Assembly (NCBI RefSeq): GCF_023746595.1
Contig: NZ_CP080572.1
Span: forward strand, 1,162,530-1,226,529
Origin: Thermococcus argininiproducens
GTDB taxonomy: Archaea; Methanobacteriota_B; Thermococci; Thermococcales; Thermococcaceae
Direction: 5' to 3'
Length of the DNA stretch: 64,000 nt
The translations under genes were made by a program, and so were the position numbers. How positions within the stretch are numbered: the stretch's first letter is position 1; each line of letters opens with the position of its first letter. This document shows, piece by piece, positions 52,811-61,535 of this stretch. The notes below the pieces were generated by a model. The model was not told the DNA's origin. It searched no databases and saw only the letters and a program-made list of their open reading frames with translations.

Positions 52811-53680
52811 TTATATCTCCAAGCCAATTTTAACTCCTTTCTCTTTTTCCAGTTCGCGGAGGAGGAGCATGATTTTATCCTTGGTTAGCGGAACGTTTTT
52901 CAGCTGTTTGTATGCTATAAGAATCTCGTTTCTCTCTTTTTTAGGCGCTTTTTCTGCTAGGTATAGGAGCAGAGAGAGTAAGACCCCTTTAAGATTTTTC
53001 TCAATTAGTGGAACACCTTTCCAACCGTTGTCATACACATAGAGGCCTTTGGGGACTTCACTTCCATCTAAATGATCCAAAAGGAGGAAATTTGATTTTA
53101 TTGAACCGGTTAAATATGAAAAGAGAAAATCTTTGGGATAACTTTTTTTGAGATTTTCAAAACCCCATGTAAAAGCTTTCAGATAAAGGCAGTAGTCTTC
53201 TAATCTTGTGATTTTATTCTTTGATAAGAAACTCAGTTTCAGTGAAGCACGTTCAAGAGGTTCATTTAGAAGGTCAATTCTTAACAAGATCCTATCTTCG
53301 AGAGTAGAATTCTCTTCAAAGGCCTTCACAACTTTCCATTGGGTTCCATTTGTAATTATTCCATATTTAACTCCACGAGAAAAGCAGTATCTGGCAAGTT
53401 GTCTTAAAACTCTCTCGTTTCTTAAGACATTAATTCCTAGATTCTTGGCCTCAACATAAGCAACAACCTTATCTTCAAGCACTAGGGCATAGTCAGCTCT
53501 TCCATCCTCTGTTCTTTCCTCTGGTCTAACCTCTCTTGGATTTTCCCAATCCCAGCCTAGCGTTCTAAAGATTTCACCTATCAAATGTTGCTTTACAGCC
53601 TCCTCATTTTTTTCATAAAGCAACCTGTGTTCACGCACTTTTTTGATGACACTTATTATAGTCTCTTGAAGTTTCAGCAT
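52811..53680 (-). CDS. HSDR_N-type PD-(D/E)XK nuclease-domain protein
   Basis: 289 aa. Residues ~20-130 match the N-terminal nuclease domain of type I restriction HsdR: IGEIFRTLGWDWENPREV, then D in GRADYALVLEDK and E-x-K in AYVEAKNLG, followed by the ITNGTQWKVV strand. No helicase motor is present and no hsdM/hsdS lies nearby, so it is a stand-alone protein as found in many archaea. C-terminal ~120 aa helical. Actual activity unknown. Confidence 0.82.
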   Translation of the reverse strand: MLKLQETIISVIKKVREHRLLYEKNEEAVKQHLIGEIFRTLGWDWENPREVRPEERTEDGRADYALVLEDKVVAYVEAKNLGINVLRNERVLRQLARYCFSRGVKYGIITNGTQWKVVKAFEENSTLEDRILLRIDLLNEPLERASLKLSFLSKNKITRLEDYCLYLKAFTWGFENLKKSYPKDFLFSYLTGSIKSNFLLLDHLDGSEVPKGLYVYDNGWKGVPLIEKNLKGVLLSLLLYLAEKAPKKERNEILIAYKQLKNVPLTKDKIMLLLRELEKEKGVKIGLEI

Positions 53681-53785
53681 TTTAAACCCCCTTGAAACTT
53701 AAAAGGAGTCGATAAAAAGCTTACTGTATTAATGCCTTTTAGCGGTCTATTTTCGTTCTAAATGTTCTGGATTTTATTGCAATCG

Positions 53786-54012
53786 GGTGGGAAGCTCTCT
53801 TCCAAGGGAGAGGGGATGAGAGCCCGAAAGGCTTAAGCACTCTTGCCGGTAGTAATGAGTGGTTCGACAATTTGAAAAGTAGCCGGCGATTCCCTCGTTG
53901 GAGGGATAGCTGGTAGTGGCCGCGTGAACCGGTCGGTGAGAGTGAGACTACCGGCAACGGGATGGTAGATGAACTTTCACGAAGCCCCGGCTCTCAGGGC
54001 GGGGTAGTTCAC
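53786..54012 (+). repeat. GC-rich structured element, copy E (TnpB 3' end / omega-RNA-like)
   Basis: Second copy of the element at 36.36-36.60 kb. Its hairpin is CCCTC (53892-53896) with GAGGG (53901-53905). It ends GAAGCCCCGG...GGGCGGGGTAGTTCAC. In one frame the last part reads TGNGMVDELS, reminiscent of degenerate TnpB C termini, but stops interrupt it. It lies alone in a 354-bp gap between two minus-strand genes. Upstream of it (53681-53785) I see no feature. Confidence 0.6.
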
Positions 54013-54034
54013 AAAACTAAGAACAATAAGGGTC

Positions 54035-54772
54035 TTAGACTTCAATTATATATTTTCTGCTTTGTTCGCCAAAGCCTCTGAAGCTTCCCATTTTTAGGTT
54101 TAAAATGGCTTTTTCTACATCAATGACTTTCACTGAGGCCAAATGGGTTACTCCACTTCCTTTCAAGAATTCTGGGAGAATTTGAGCAGTTGCTCCGGTT
54201 AAAATGATTTTCTTGGCCTTTTTGCTTCTTTCTACTATCATGTCAAGAGTGCAGTTCAGCAGAGCAGATCCGCTTACTATTACTGCATCCATTTCAGGAA
54301 GTAGGTAATACTCAAGGCTATCACTTAGGGTCTCTCTATCCCACAATTTGGGATTTCTTTCGAATACAAAAACCTCTTTTCCTTTCTCTTTCAAGGTTCT
54401 AACTATTGGAGGCATATTTCCGATAACAGCTATCTTCTTGGCGTCTTCTACGAGTTCAGTAGCATCTTGAGGGGGGATTTTGGTTAAGTCAATATAATAT
54501 TGAGAAATAGCATTAATTGTTGCTACTCCAAGGGTTCTTTCTATAATGTTTAAGCTGTCTATCTTATCAATGAACTCTTTTAGGTTAGGGGACCTGAATG
54601 ATGTCTTGTATTCCCCTATCTCTTCGGGAAGTGTCATTGCTAGGCCAATAGCTTTCCTCTCGGGTCCTTCTAAGACAACATAAGTATAAGGCAACGCGAA
54701 TGAGAAGTCCAGTATTCTAAAGTCTTCTTTTATTTTTTTCAGAGCTTTCTCCTTGAGTTGTTTAAGGATCAC
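54035..54772 (-). CDS. DUF4213/DUF364 domain protein
   Basis: 245 aa. N-terminal DUF4213-like part (about 1-85, an enolase-N-like fold) and C-terminal Rossmann-like DUF364 (IAVIGNMPPIVRTL, VIVSGSALLNCTLD, IILTGATAQILPEFL). The family is proposed to bind or shuttle metal-chelate or cofactor-type ligands; function is not established. Divergent from the amidotransferase gene. Confidence 0.85.
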   Translation of the reverse strand: MILKQLKEKALKKIKEDFRILDFSFALPYTYVVLEGPERKAIGLAMTLPEEIGEYKTSFRSPNLKEFIDKIDSLNIIERTLGVATINAISQYYIDLTKIPPQDATELVEDAKKIAVIGNMPPIVRTLKEKGKEVFVFERNPKLWDRETLSDSLEYYLLPEMDAVIVSGSALLNCTLDMIVERSKKAKKIILTGATAQILPEFLKGSGVTHLASVKVIDVEKAILNLKMGSFRGFGEQSRKYIIEV

Positions 54773-54828
54773 CTCTCTCCCTCCAATATTTTTAAAACTT
54801 CTTTGCCTAAAAAAGTTTGGTGAGTAAA

Positions 54829-55623
54829 ATGTGCAGAGTGCTTTTTGCAGTTGGAAATGGAAGTGAAATGAAAGAGTTTGTAGATGCCTTGGTAAAATCC
54901 TCAGAGAATGACGTTTATAAAGTGGCGTTTGGAAGGAGTCCCTACCACAAGGATGGCTGGGGCTTTGTGTGGATTAATAAGGACGGTTTAGAATATTATA
55001 AAACGTCTAAGCCTATTTTTGAAGACACAAAAGGTGTAAGAAAGTTTTTGAACTCTCTCGATGGGTTTGGCGTTCTTCTAGCCCATACAAGAGCTGCTAG
55101 CCAAGGAACTGTTAATCTTTTCAATGCTCAGCCTTTAGTGTATTCCTCCCCAGAGGGTTTTAATTTCTGGTTTTATCACAATGGAGATTTGAATAAGCAG
55201 ATGTTGATAGATATGGCTGGATTGGACAATGAAAAGCTTAAGGATATCTCTGACAGCTATGTAGTAGGTCTCTATTTGTTGAGCTCATTGCATTCTTTCT
55301 CGAAGGATGAGATCTTAAAAAAATTCAAGAAAATTGTTCCTATGGTTAGAACAACGCTTAACACTGCTAGCTTATTTATTACACCATCTGAAATAAAAGC
55401 CTTTGTAACTGCTTATATGGTGAGGGAAAGAGAAGAGAATTCATTATATAAGCGGTATTCGCGCCTCTTAAAAGTAGAAAGAAAAAATCTCTTTGCGATA
55501 GTTTCATCAACGTTTGAAGTCTACTCAGAATTAAGCTTTGAGGAAGTTAAAAATAGAGCTGCTTTTTACCTGACTATAGACCTCGAAAATGAAAAATTTG
55601 AAATAGAAGAGCTCACTCTCTAA
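54829..55623 (+). CDS. Class II glutamine amidotransferase
   Basis: 264 aa. ATG at 54829 follows GGTGAG, putting the nucleophile at C2 (MCRVLF). YHKDGWGFVW and LAHTRAAS are the expected Asn/Asp and His/Arg regions of the YafJ/GATase_4 type. No synthetase domain is attached, so the ammonia acceptor is unknown. Overlaps folP convergently by 11 bp. Confidence 0.85.
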   Translation: MCRVLFAVGNGSEMKEFVDALVKSSENDVYKVAFGRSPYHKDGWGFVWINKDGLEYYKTSKPIFEDTKGVRKFLNSLDGFGVLLAHTRAASQGTVNLFNAQPLVYSSPEGFNFWFYHNGDLNKQMLIDMAGLDNEKLKDISDSYVVGLYLLSSLHSFSKDEILKKFKKIVPMVRTTLNTASLFITPSEIKAFVTAYMVREREENSLYKRYSRLLKVERKNLFAIVSSTFEVYSELSFEEVKNRAAFYLTIDLENEKFEIEELTL

Positions 55624-56437
55624 ATCTTTTTATAAAGTGTGCAATCTTAATCGCATCAAGAGTTTCCTTAACGTCGTGGGTTCTTATTATATTTGCTCCA
55701 TTCCACACAGCTATTGCTGTAGCTCCTAAACTACCAGCGAGCCTTTCCATTGGATCTTTTCTTCCGGTTATTGCTCCTATAAAAGATTTTCTTGAGATTC
55801 CTATGAGAATAGGAAGGCCAAATATTTTCAGAAGGTTTAAATTTGCAATAATCTTTGAGTCCCATTCGTACCATGGTGGCCATTTAGGTCGTAAAAATCC
55901 TATTGCAGGGTCGATTGCTATTTTATCCTTTTCAATGCCATTCTCATAGGCTATTTGGAGGCTCTCTTGAAGAGCGGTGATAACTTCATGAACTGGGTCG
56001 GTGAAGTCCCTTACTTGTCTGTGGGCACAGAGGATAACTGGGACACCATGTTCTTTGGCAACTTCTACCATTCTTGGGTCTCCCTTAAAACCAGTTACAT
56101 CGTTTATTATGTCAGCTCCAGCTTTTATTGCAGCCTCAGCCACTTTTGCGTTGGTAGTGTCTATGCTTATTGGGACGTTAATGTGTTCTCTAAGGGCCTT
56201 TAATGCCCAAACTGCTCTTTTAGTTTCTTCTTCTACTGAGATCTGGGTTTCGAGGTATGGAGCCGTGGATTTTGCCCCGATGTCAATAAAGGATGCTCCT
56301 TCGTCAACCATTTTGAGAGCTGTTTCAATCAAATCCTCTTCTTTTTGTTTTACACTTCCTTTAAAGAAGCTCTCAGGGGAGACGTTAATCACACCCATAA
56401 TCTTTGGGTCTGCTAAGTTTATACCTGCAAACTTCAT
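55613..56437 (-). CDS. folP: Dihydropteroate synthase family protein
   Basis: 274 aa TIM barrel. MGVINVSPESFF (about 14-25), FIDIGAKSTAPY and SIDTTNAKVAEAAIKAGADIINDV and the C-terminal GISRKSFIGAITGR plus RTHDVKETLDAI are the DHPS landmarks. In archaea that use modified pterins the acceptor may be a ribofuranosyl-aminobenzene derivative instead of p-aminobenzoate. An RFA-P synthase homologue lies 1.1 kb away, which supports that reading. Confidence 0.92.
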   Translation of the reverse strand: MKFAGINLADPKIMGVINVSPESFFKGSVKQKEEDLIETALKMVDEGASFIDIGAKSTAPYLETQISVEEETKRAVWALKALREHINVPISIDTTNAKVAEAAIKAGADIINDVTGFKGDPRMVEVAKEHGVPVILCAHRQVRDFTDPVHEVITALQESLQIAYENGIEKDKIAIDPAIGFLRPKWPPWYEWDSKIIANLNLLKIFGLPILIGISRKSFIGAITGRKDPMERLAGSLGATAIAVWNGANIIRTHDVKETLDAIKIAHFIKRFRE

Positions 56438-56557
56438 GTTATCACCGAATTCTTATAAATTTGTTATCAAAAAACTTTTTTGCTTGAAATGATTGCCTAA
56501 ATTCGGCAAAAATAGGCTAACAAAAAATCTTAAATTTTTCTCTGCAAAGTAAGTACT

Positions 56558-57456
56558 ATGAAAAGGATCTACTCATTAGCTGAAGCTCTGTTAGTGACTT
56601 TTTTGTGGTCTACTTCGTATGTTCTCATTAAAATTGGTTTAAAGGATATTAATCCACTAGCTTTTGCCGCTTATAGGTACTTATTAGGATCATCTATTCT
56701 ACTGCTTTTTGTACTTTGCTCGTCTAATATTTCCATGCCAGCCATCACGTCAAAGCGAGTCTTATGGTTTTTTATTTTGGGGTTTACAGGTTATTTTATT
56801 GCACAAGGATTACAATTTGTTGGGTTGTATTATCTGCCTGCAATTACAGTGACATTTATTCTCAACTTAACACCTATCTTTGTTGTTATATTGAGCATTC
56901 TATTTCTCAAAGAAACCCCCTCTGCCATCCAGATAGTTGGAATAACTCTTGTAATTCTTGGAGTTAAAATATTTTTCACTGAAAGCGTCTTAGTTTTCAA
57001 TGAAAGAATTGGTATTCTTATAACGCTTGTCTCTGGCATTGGATGGGCCATGTACATGATTCTCATGAGGCATTATCTCAGAGAAAATCACGAAAGTGTA
57101 ATCTCCTTAACTGCAATCTCCATGGGAGTGGGGGCATTAATGCTCCTTGGGGTTACAGCTTCAAGTGGATACAGTACAATGCCTTCACTGAAGACGTGGG
57201 GAATAATACTGATTCTGAGTATTGTAAACACTGCATTTGCATTTGTGCTTTGGAATCATGCTTTAAAATACCTCAAGGCTTATGAGCATCAATACTTCAG
57301 AATACAATGCTAATACAAATAACTCTGCTAGCATATGCTTTTTTAGGGGAAATTCTAACTGTACACAAGATTATGGGGATGATAATAGTTTTTTGTGGTG
57401 TTTTATTGGTTCAGTTAAGCCCGATAATATGTAAAAACAGAAAGTTTAAAGTTTGA
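56558..57456 (+). pseudogene. EamA/DMT-family exporter, frameshifted near the C terminus
   Basis: The first frame runs 251 codons (stop at 57313) with eight membrane segments. At 57284-57288 (AYEH) the family sequence continues in another frame as ASILQNTMLIQITLLAYAFLGEILTVHKIMG..., reaching a stop at 57456 and giving the two final membrane segments. A single missing base restores a full ~299-aa transporter. Either a young pseudogene or a sequencing error. Original role: drug/metabolite export; substrate unknown. Confidence 0.82.
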
Positions 57457-57505
57457 TAATGCTCATTTTGATAGAGCATTACTTTTATCCAGGTGGTGAT
57501 GGGAA

Positions 57506-58477
57506 ATGTTAATCGAAACTCCAAAAAGGCTTCATCTAGGATTGATAGATCCTTCAGCGTCGTTAGGAAGAAGATTCGGCTCACTGGGAGTTGCTCTTGA
57601 GGGAGGATATAGGATAAGAATAGTCCCTCATGATAAACTGGAGATAAGGGCAAATAAAGAAGACATGAGGACAATAAGGTTCACGATTGACAGAATGAAT
57701 CAAGAATTTTTGACAGGATTTAATTATCTTGTTGAAGTAGAGAATGCAATTCCCCGGCATATTGGGCTGGGTTCGACTACCCAATTAACCCTGGCCGTTG
57801 GATTGGGAATAGCCACTCTGAATGGGCTCAAAATTAGCATTGAAAGACTTGCCTCTTTGTTAGGAAGAGGTAAGAATTCTGGTGCTGGTATTTATGCGTT
57901 TAAATATGGAGGTTTTTTAGTGGATGGAGGAGTTGGGAAGGGAATTCCTCCTCTTATAATAAGAGAAGAGTTCCCTGAAGAATGGGGGTTTCTATTAATA
58001 ACTCCCAACGTTAGGAGAGGACTTGATGAGGAAGAAGAGAAACCAATAATGGAAATGGTTGGAGGAGGCTCAGAAATTGCTGAAAAGATTTCTCATAGGG
58101 TCGTATTGGGGTTGTTGCCTGCACTTAAGGAAAGGGATATTAAAGAATTTGGGAAACATCTAACTCAGGTACAGATCTTGGTTGGCAAGCATTTTGAGAA
58201 ATACCAAGGAGGAGAATTTAGGGAAGATATTAAGTTTATCATGGAGTTTCTGAAAGAAAACACCTATGGATATGGACAAAGCTCTTGGGGTCCCACAGTT
58301 TATGGGCTCATAAACCGAGAGGATTATACAACACTAAAAACAAAAACTCAAGACTTTTTGAAAGCTCATGGAATTGGGGCCCGGGTTGAATTGGGAATAC
58401 CTAGAAACAAGGGTGCAACAACTGTTGAAGAAAATACTTACATACTGAGGCTTATTAATAAGGTTGCCAAAAGTTAG
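57506..58477 (+). CDS. Beta-ribofuranosylaminobenzene 5'-phosphate synthase homologue
   Basis: 323 aa of the GHMP-kinase-like family. ETPKRLHLGLIDPSASLGRRFGSLGVAL at the N terminus, IPRHIGLGSTTQLTLAVG (about 84-101) and SSWGPTVYGL near 258 are typical of RFA-P synthase. The enzyme joins PRPP and p-hydroxybenzoate/p-aminobenzoate in methanopterin-type cofactor synthesis. SD GGTGGTGATGGG. Confidence 0.87.
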   Translation: MLIETPKRLHLGLIDPSASLGRRFGSLGVALEGGYRIRIVPHDKLEIRANKEDMRTIRFTIDRMNQEFLTGFNYLVEVENAIPRHIGLGSTTQLTLAVGLGIATLNGLKISIERLASLLGRGKNSGAGIYAFKYGGFLVDGGVGKGIPPLIIREEFPEEWGFLLITPNVRRGLDEEEEKPIMEMVGGGSEIAEKISHRVVLGLLPALKERDIKEFGKHLTQVQILVGKHFEKYQGGEFREDIKFIMEFLKENTYGYGQSSWGPTVYGLINREDYTTLKTKTQDFLKAHGIGARVELGIPRNKGATTVEENTYILRLINKVAKS

Positions 58478-58491
58478 ACACTTGGTTTATA

Positions 58492-58536
58492 TTTTTCTTT
58501 TGAAAACCTTGTCATTCGGGGCGAGGTAGGTCACTC
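58492..58536 (+). repeat. 3'-end hairpin repeat, copy B
   Basis: TTTTTCTTTTGAAAACC, then CCTTGTC-N6-GGCGAGG and TAGGTCAC. Compared with copy A at 16.07 kb, the arms differ but remain paired through G-U and G-C changes. It lies 15 bases after the RFA-P synthase stop, same direction, and overlaps the very end of the convergent DUF835 gene. Confidence 0.5.
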
Positions 58537-59577
58537 CTCCCCTAAGATTCTTTTTAGCATGGCCCATTCCTTTTTCTCCCAAGCGTTTTCTTCTGCAACT
58601 ACTACAAGAGTGCCATTATTGATGATTACATGGTCTCTCACAGCACTTAGCATTTTTGCCACGCTTTCAAAATTGTTATACAATCTTAGAAATTCTAACC
58701 CTTCAATTATTGTTATTCCTTTTGTGTTCTTTTGACGGGCCTCTGAAAAATATCTAACCGCCGTTTCAGTTATCTTGTAGAGATCAGTTGGATAAATAGT
58801 ATTGGGAGCCTCTATGGTGCTTAAGCGGTAACATATCCAGCCAGGGGCGGGTTTGAAGTTTCTAAGAAAAGCTAAGGCGGGATAAATTCCTATCTCTTCC
58901 TTGACAGTTATAAATTCATTCGGAGAAATAAGTTGGAGACCTTTGATTCTAAGGGTTTCAATAGCTTCAATACTTTGGGGCCATTTGAAGAAGCGTTCGC
59001 TGTATATAATTCTGTAATAGAAATAAAACTGTGAAATTGCAAGAGACCAAGCTATAATTAATATTACTAGTTCATTAGCGAATTCTGGGGTGGCTACAGC
59101 ATATACTGGAGTCATAATTCCCGAAAGACCCAATGATACTCCCAATCCTTTTGCATTTTTACCATAATACGGGCCTAATATTTCAATAGTCATGATGCCA
59201 ACAATAAGTTCAAAAATCCCTGCTACAACATAACCATTTTGAGGATTAGTTCGTATAATACTCTCTACACTGCCAACAAGTGCGGTCATAAGGGGGAACA
59301 AAATGAATATGGATTTGGGGAGAGGAAATTGGTGTTCTTCTTTAATCAACTGAAAAATACCTAAAATAACAAATGCATAGCCGAGAGCTATCATAATGTT
59401 TTCAATTCTTATATCTACACGCCCAAAAGTAGCAGTGGGGATTACTAAGAACCAAAATATTGATATAAAAAGAGCAGATAATCTTTTGCTTTCCAAATAG
59501 GCAAAAAGGAAGGAGAGTCCAGCTAAAATTTTGATAAGTGTGATGGAAGTAATGTAAATGTCGCCTGCATGAACCAT
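58531..59577 (-). CDS. Membrane protein with C-terminal DUF835 domain
   Basis: 348 aa. Seven hydrophobic segments fill residues ~8-200, followed by a cytoplasmic DUF835 domain (about 215-348: CYRLSTIEAPNTIYPTDLYKITETAVRYF, then GITIIEGLEFLRLYNNFESVAKMLSAVRD). DUF835 occurs in archaeal signalling-type proteins and has a RecA/P-loop-like fold without a Walker motif. Role unknown; possibly sensory. Confidence 0.82.
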   Translation of the reverse strand: MVHAGDIYITSITLIKILAGLSFLFAYLESKRLSALFISIFWFLVIPTATFGRVDIRIENIMIALGYAFVILGIFQLIKEEHQFPLPKSIFILFPLMTALVGSVESIIRTNPQNGYVVAGIFELIVGIMTIEILGPYYGKNAKGLGVSLGLSGIMTPVYAVATPEFANELVILIIAWSLAISQFYFYYRIIYSERFFKWPQSIEAIETLRIKGLQLISPNEFITVKEEIGIYPALAFLRNFKPAPGWICYRLSTIEAPNTIYPTDLYKITETAVRYFSEARQKNTKGITIIEGLEFLRLYNNFESVAKMLSAVRDHVIINNGTLVVVAEENAWEKKEWAMLKRILGEE

Positions 59578-59670
59578 AATACCCCCTATTTTAAATTTTA
59601 TGAATTTTTTTATTTAAATCTTTATTCATTGTTGGAAATTAAAAGAAAAAAGAGATATGCCCCTTGGCCC

Positions 59671-61446
59671 TTATTCACTTATATAATAATATTCTCCAAT
59701 TTCTTTTTGTTCTCTATCCTTAACACTTCCTTCCTTATTGGCTCTTGGTCTTCCTGTATCGGGATCTCTTCTAAAAGTGATCCCCACATTGGCCAAAAAC
59801 TTGTTCATACCTTCTCTCATTCCCATTGGTGGTAAGGCTTTTCCATGTTTGCCTGGCTCTCCATCAAAGACCATTATACGGTCACTTATGTAATCTATCA
59901 TAAGGACGTCGTGTTCCACAACAAGCGCTGTCTTTTCGTTCTTTTCCATTAGGTGTCTTATAGCTCTTGAAACAGCTAAACGTTGCTCAACATCAAGATA
60001 TGCTGAAGGCTCATCTAAAAGGTACAAATCAGCATCTCTTAAAAGGCAGGCTGCTATTGCCACTCTTTGCAGTTCACCACCACTGAGGTCATTTATCTTC
60101 CTTTCGTAGAGTTCAGGAATGCCAAGTGGGTTTAAGAGTTCGGTTTTGTAAAAGTTGCTCATAAGTTTGGCTGGGTCAATTTTGTTTAGGAGTTCGTACA
60201 CCGTACCTTCATAATCTGCCTTTATGTATTGGGGTTTGTAGCTAACCTTAAGCTCCCACTCGACTTTTCCTTCCGTGGGTTCTTCGACTCCAGCAAGCAT
60301 TTTTACGAAGGTTGTTTTGCCTATACCGTTTGGACCTACTATGCTCACTACTTCTCCTTTATAGAGTTCTCCCCCTTCTGCTTCAAGTTTAAAGCTCCCA
60401 TAATCTTTAATTAAAGAGGGGTAGTCTACTAAGACTTCCCCTGTTTGAGTGTGTCTCTCACTTAATTTTGTGAACCTTATCTGATATGGTCTGAATCTCA
60501 CGTTTTCTTCTGGTAAATATCCCTCTAGAAAGACGTTTATTCCAACTCTAGTTCCTTTTGGCATTGAAAAAATACCATAGGCCCCCGGTTTACCATAAAC
60601 CACATGGATGATATCACTTAGGTAATCAAGAACAGCTAAATCGTGCTCTACAACCATAACAGATTTGCCTTCTTTTGCTAATCTCCTAATAGCTCTAGCA
60701 ACTTTAAGTCGCTGTCTTATGTCAAGATAGGATGAGGGTTCATCAAAGAAATAGAAGTTGGCATCCCTTGCCATTGCTGCTGCTATTGCCACTCTTTGCA
60801 GTTCACCTCCGCTAAGATGCTGAATTTCCCTATCAAGAATGTTAGAAAGCTCGAGTTCCTCGACAAGCTTCTCTAAGATTCCCCTTTCGTCGGCTTTCTT
60901 AAGAAGATCTTTGACTTTGCCTTTAACGACCTTTGGAATTAGATCTACATATTGGGGCTTTACAACCTTCTTCACTGTTCCGTCTTTAAGTTTCTCGAAA
61001 TAATTCTGAAGTTCATTCCCTCTGAACATTCGTATAACATTATCCCAGCTATCATTTGAGCCGCACAAATTTGGAACGACTTCACCTGAGAGGATTTTAA
61101 CAGCCGTAGTTTTACCAGTACCGTTTGGACCTAAGATACCAACTACCATGCCCTCCTTAAGTACAGGAAGTCTATAAAGGGCAAAACCATTAACTCCATA
61201 CCTGTGTACACATCCTTCCTTCAGTTCTTCTGGAAGATTTACTATTGTTATTGCGTTGAATGGGCACTTATGGACACATATTCCGCATCCAGTACAGCTA
61301 GCCTCTTGGATTATCGGTTTATACCTGTCTTCATCAATGATTATAGCTTCCCCACCCATCCTATTGACAGGACACACTCTCTCACAAAGGAAGTGACCGC
61401 ATTTGTCTGGATTACATCTGTCATAATCGATGACTGCAATCCTCAT
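59671..61446 (-). CDS. abce1: Ribosome recycling ATPase ABCE1
   Basis: 591 aa from ATG at 61446 (SD GGTGAGG); GTG three codons earlier is in the SD. Two [4Fe-4S] clusters in residues 1-70 (RCNPDKCGHFLCERVCP and CTGCGICVHKCP). Two ABC domains, with Walker A GPNGTGKTT and GPNGIGKTT, and two LSGGELQRVAIA signatures, plus hinge regions. It splits post-termination ribosomes into subunits. Essential and highly conserved in archaea. Confidence 0.97.
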   Translation of the reverse strand: MRIAVIDYDRCNPDKCGHFLCERVCPVNRMGGEAIIIDEDRYKPIIQEASCTGCGICVHKCPFNAITIVNLPEELKEGCVHRYGVNGFALYRLPVLKEGMVVGILGPNGTGKTTAVKILSGEVVPNLCGSNDSWDNVIRMFRGNELQNYFEKLKDGTVKKVVKPQYVDLIPKVVKGKVKDLLKKADERGILEKLVEELELSNILDREIQHLSGGELQRVAIAAAMARDANFYFFDEPSSYLDIRQRLKVARAIRRLAKEGKSVMVVEHDLAVLDYLSDIIHVVYGKPGAYGIFSMPKGTRVGINVFLEGYLPEENVRFRPYQIRFTKLSERHTQTGEVLVDYPSLIKDYGSFKLEAEGGELYKGEVVSIVGPNGIGKTTFVKMLAGVEEPTEGKVEWELKVSYKPQYIKADYEGTVYELLNKIDPAKLMSNFYKTELLNPLGIPELYERKINDLSGGELQRVAIAACLLRDADLYLLDEPSAYLDVEQRLAVSRAIRHLMEKNEKTALVVEHDVLMIDYISDRIMVFDGEPGKHGKALPPMGMREGMNKFLANVGITFRRDPDTGRPRANKEGSVKDREQKEIGEYYYISE

Positions 61447-61535
61447 AACCCTCACCGCATTACCCTTTTTTAGAGGTCTTTAAAAAGTTGTTGAAGAATC
61501 GAAAAGCAATTTAACTTTAAAGATTAGAGTATATC

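Noticed and set aside
53739-53957. 72-codon minus-strand frame across element copy E
   Set aside because: It lies antisense to a structured GC-rich element; the same frame is not kept open in copy D, so it is unlikely to code.
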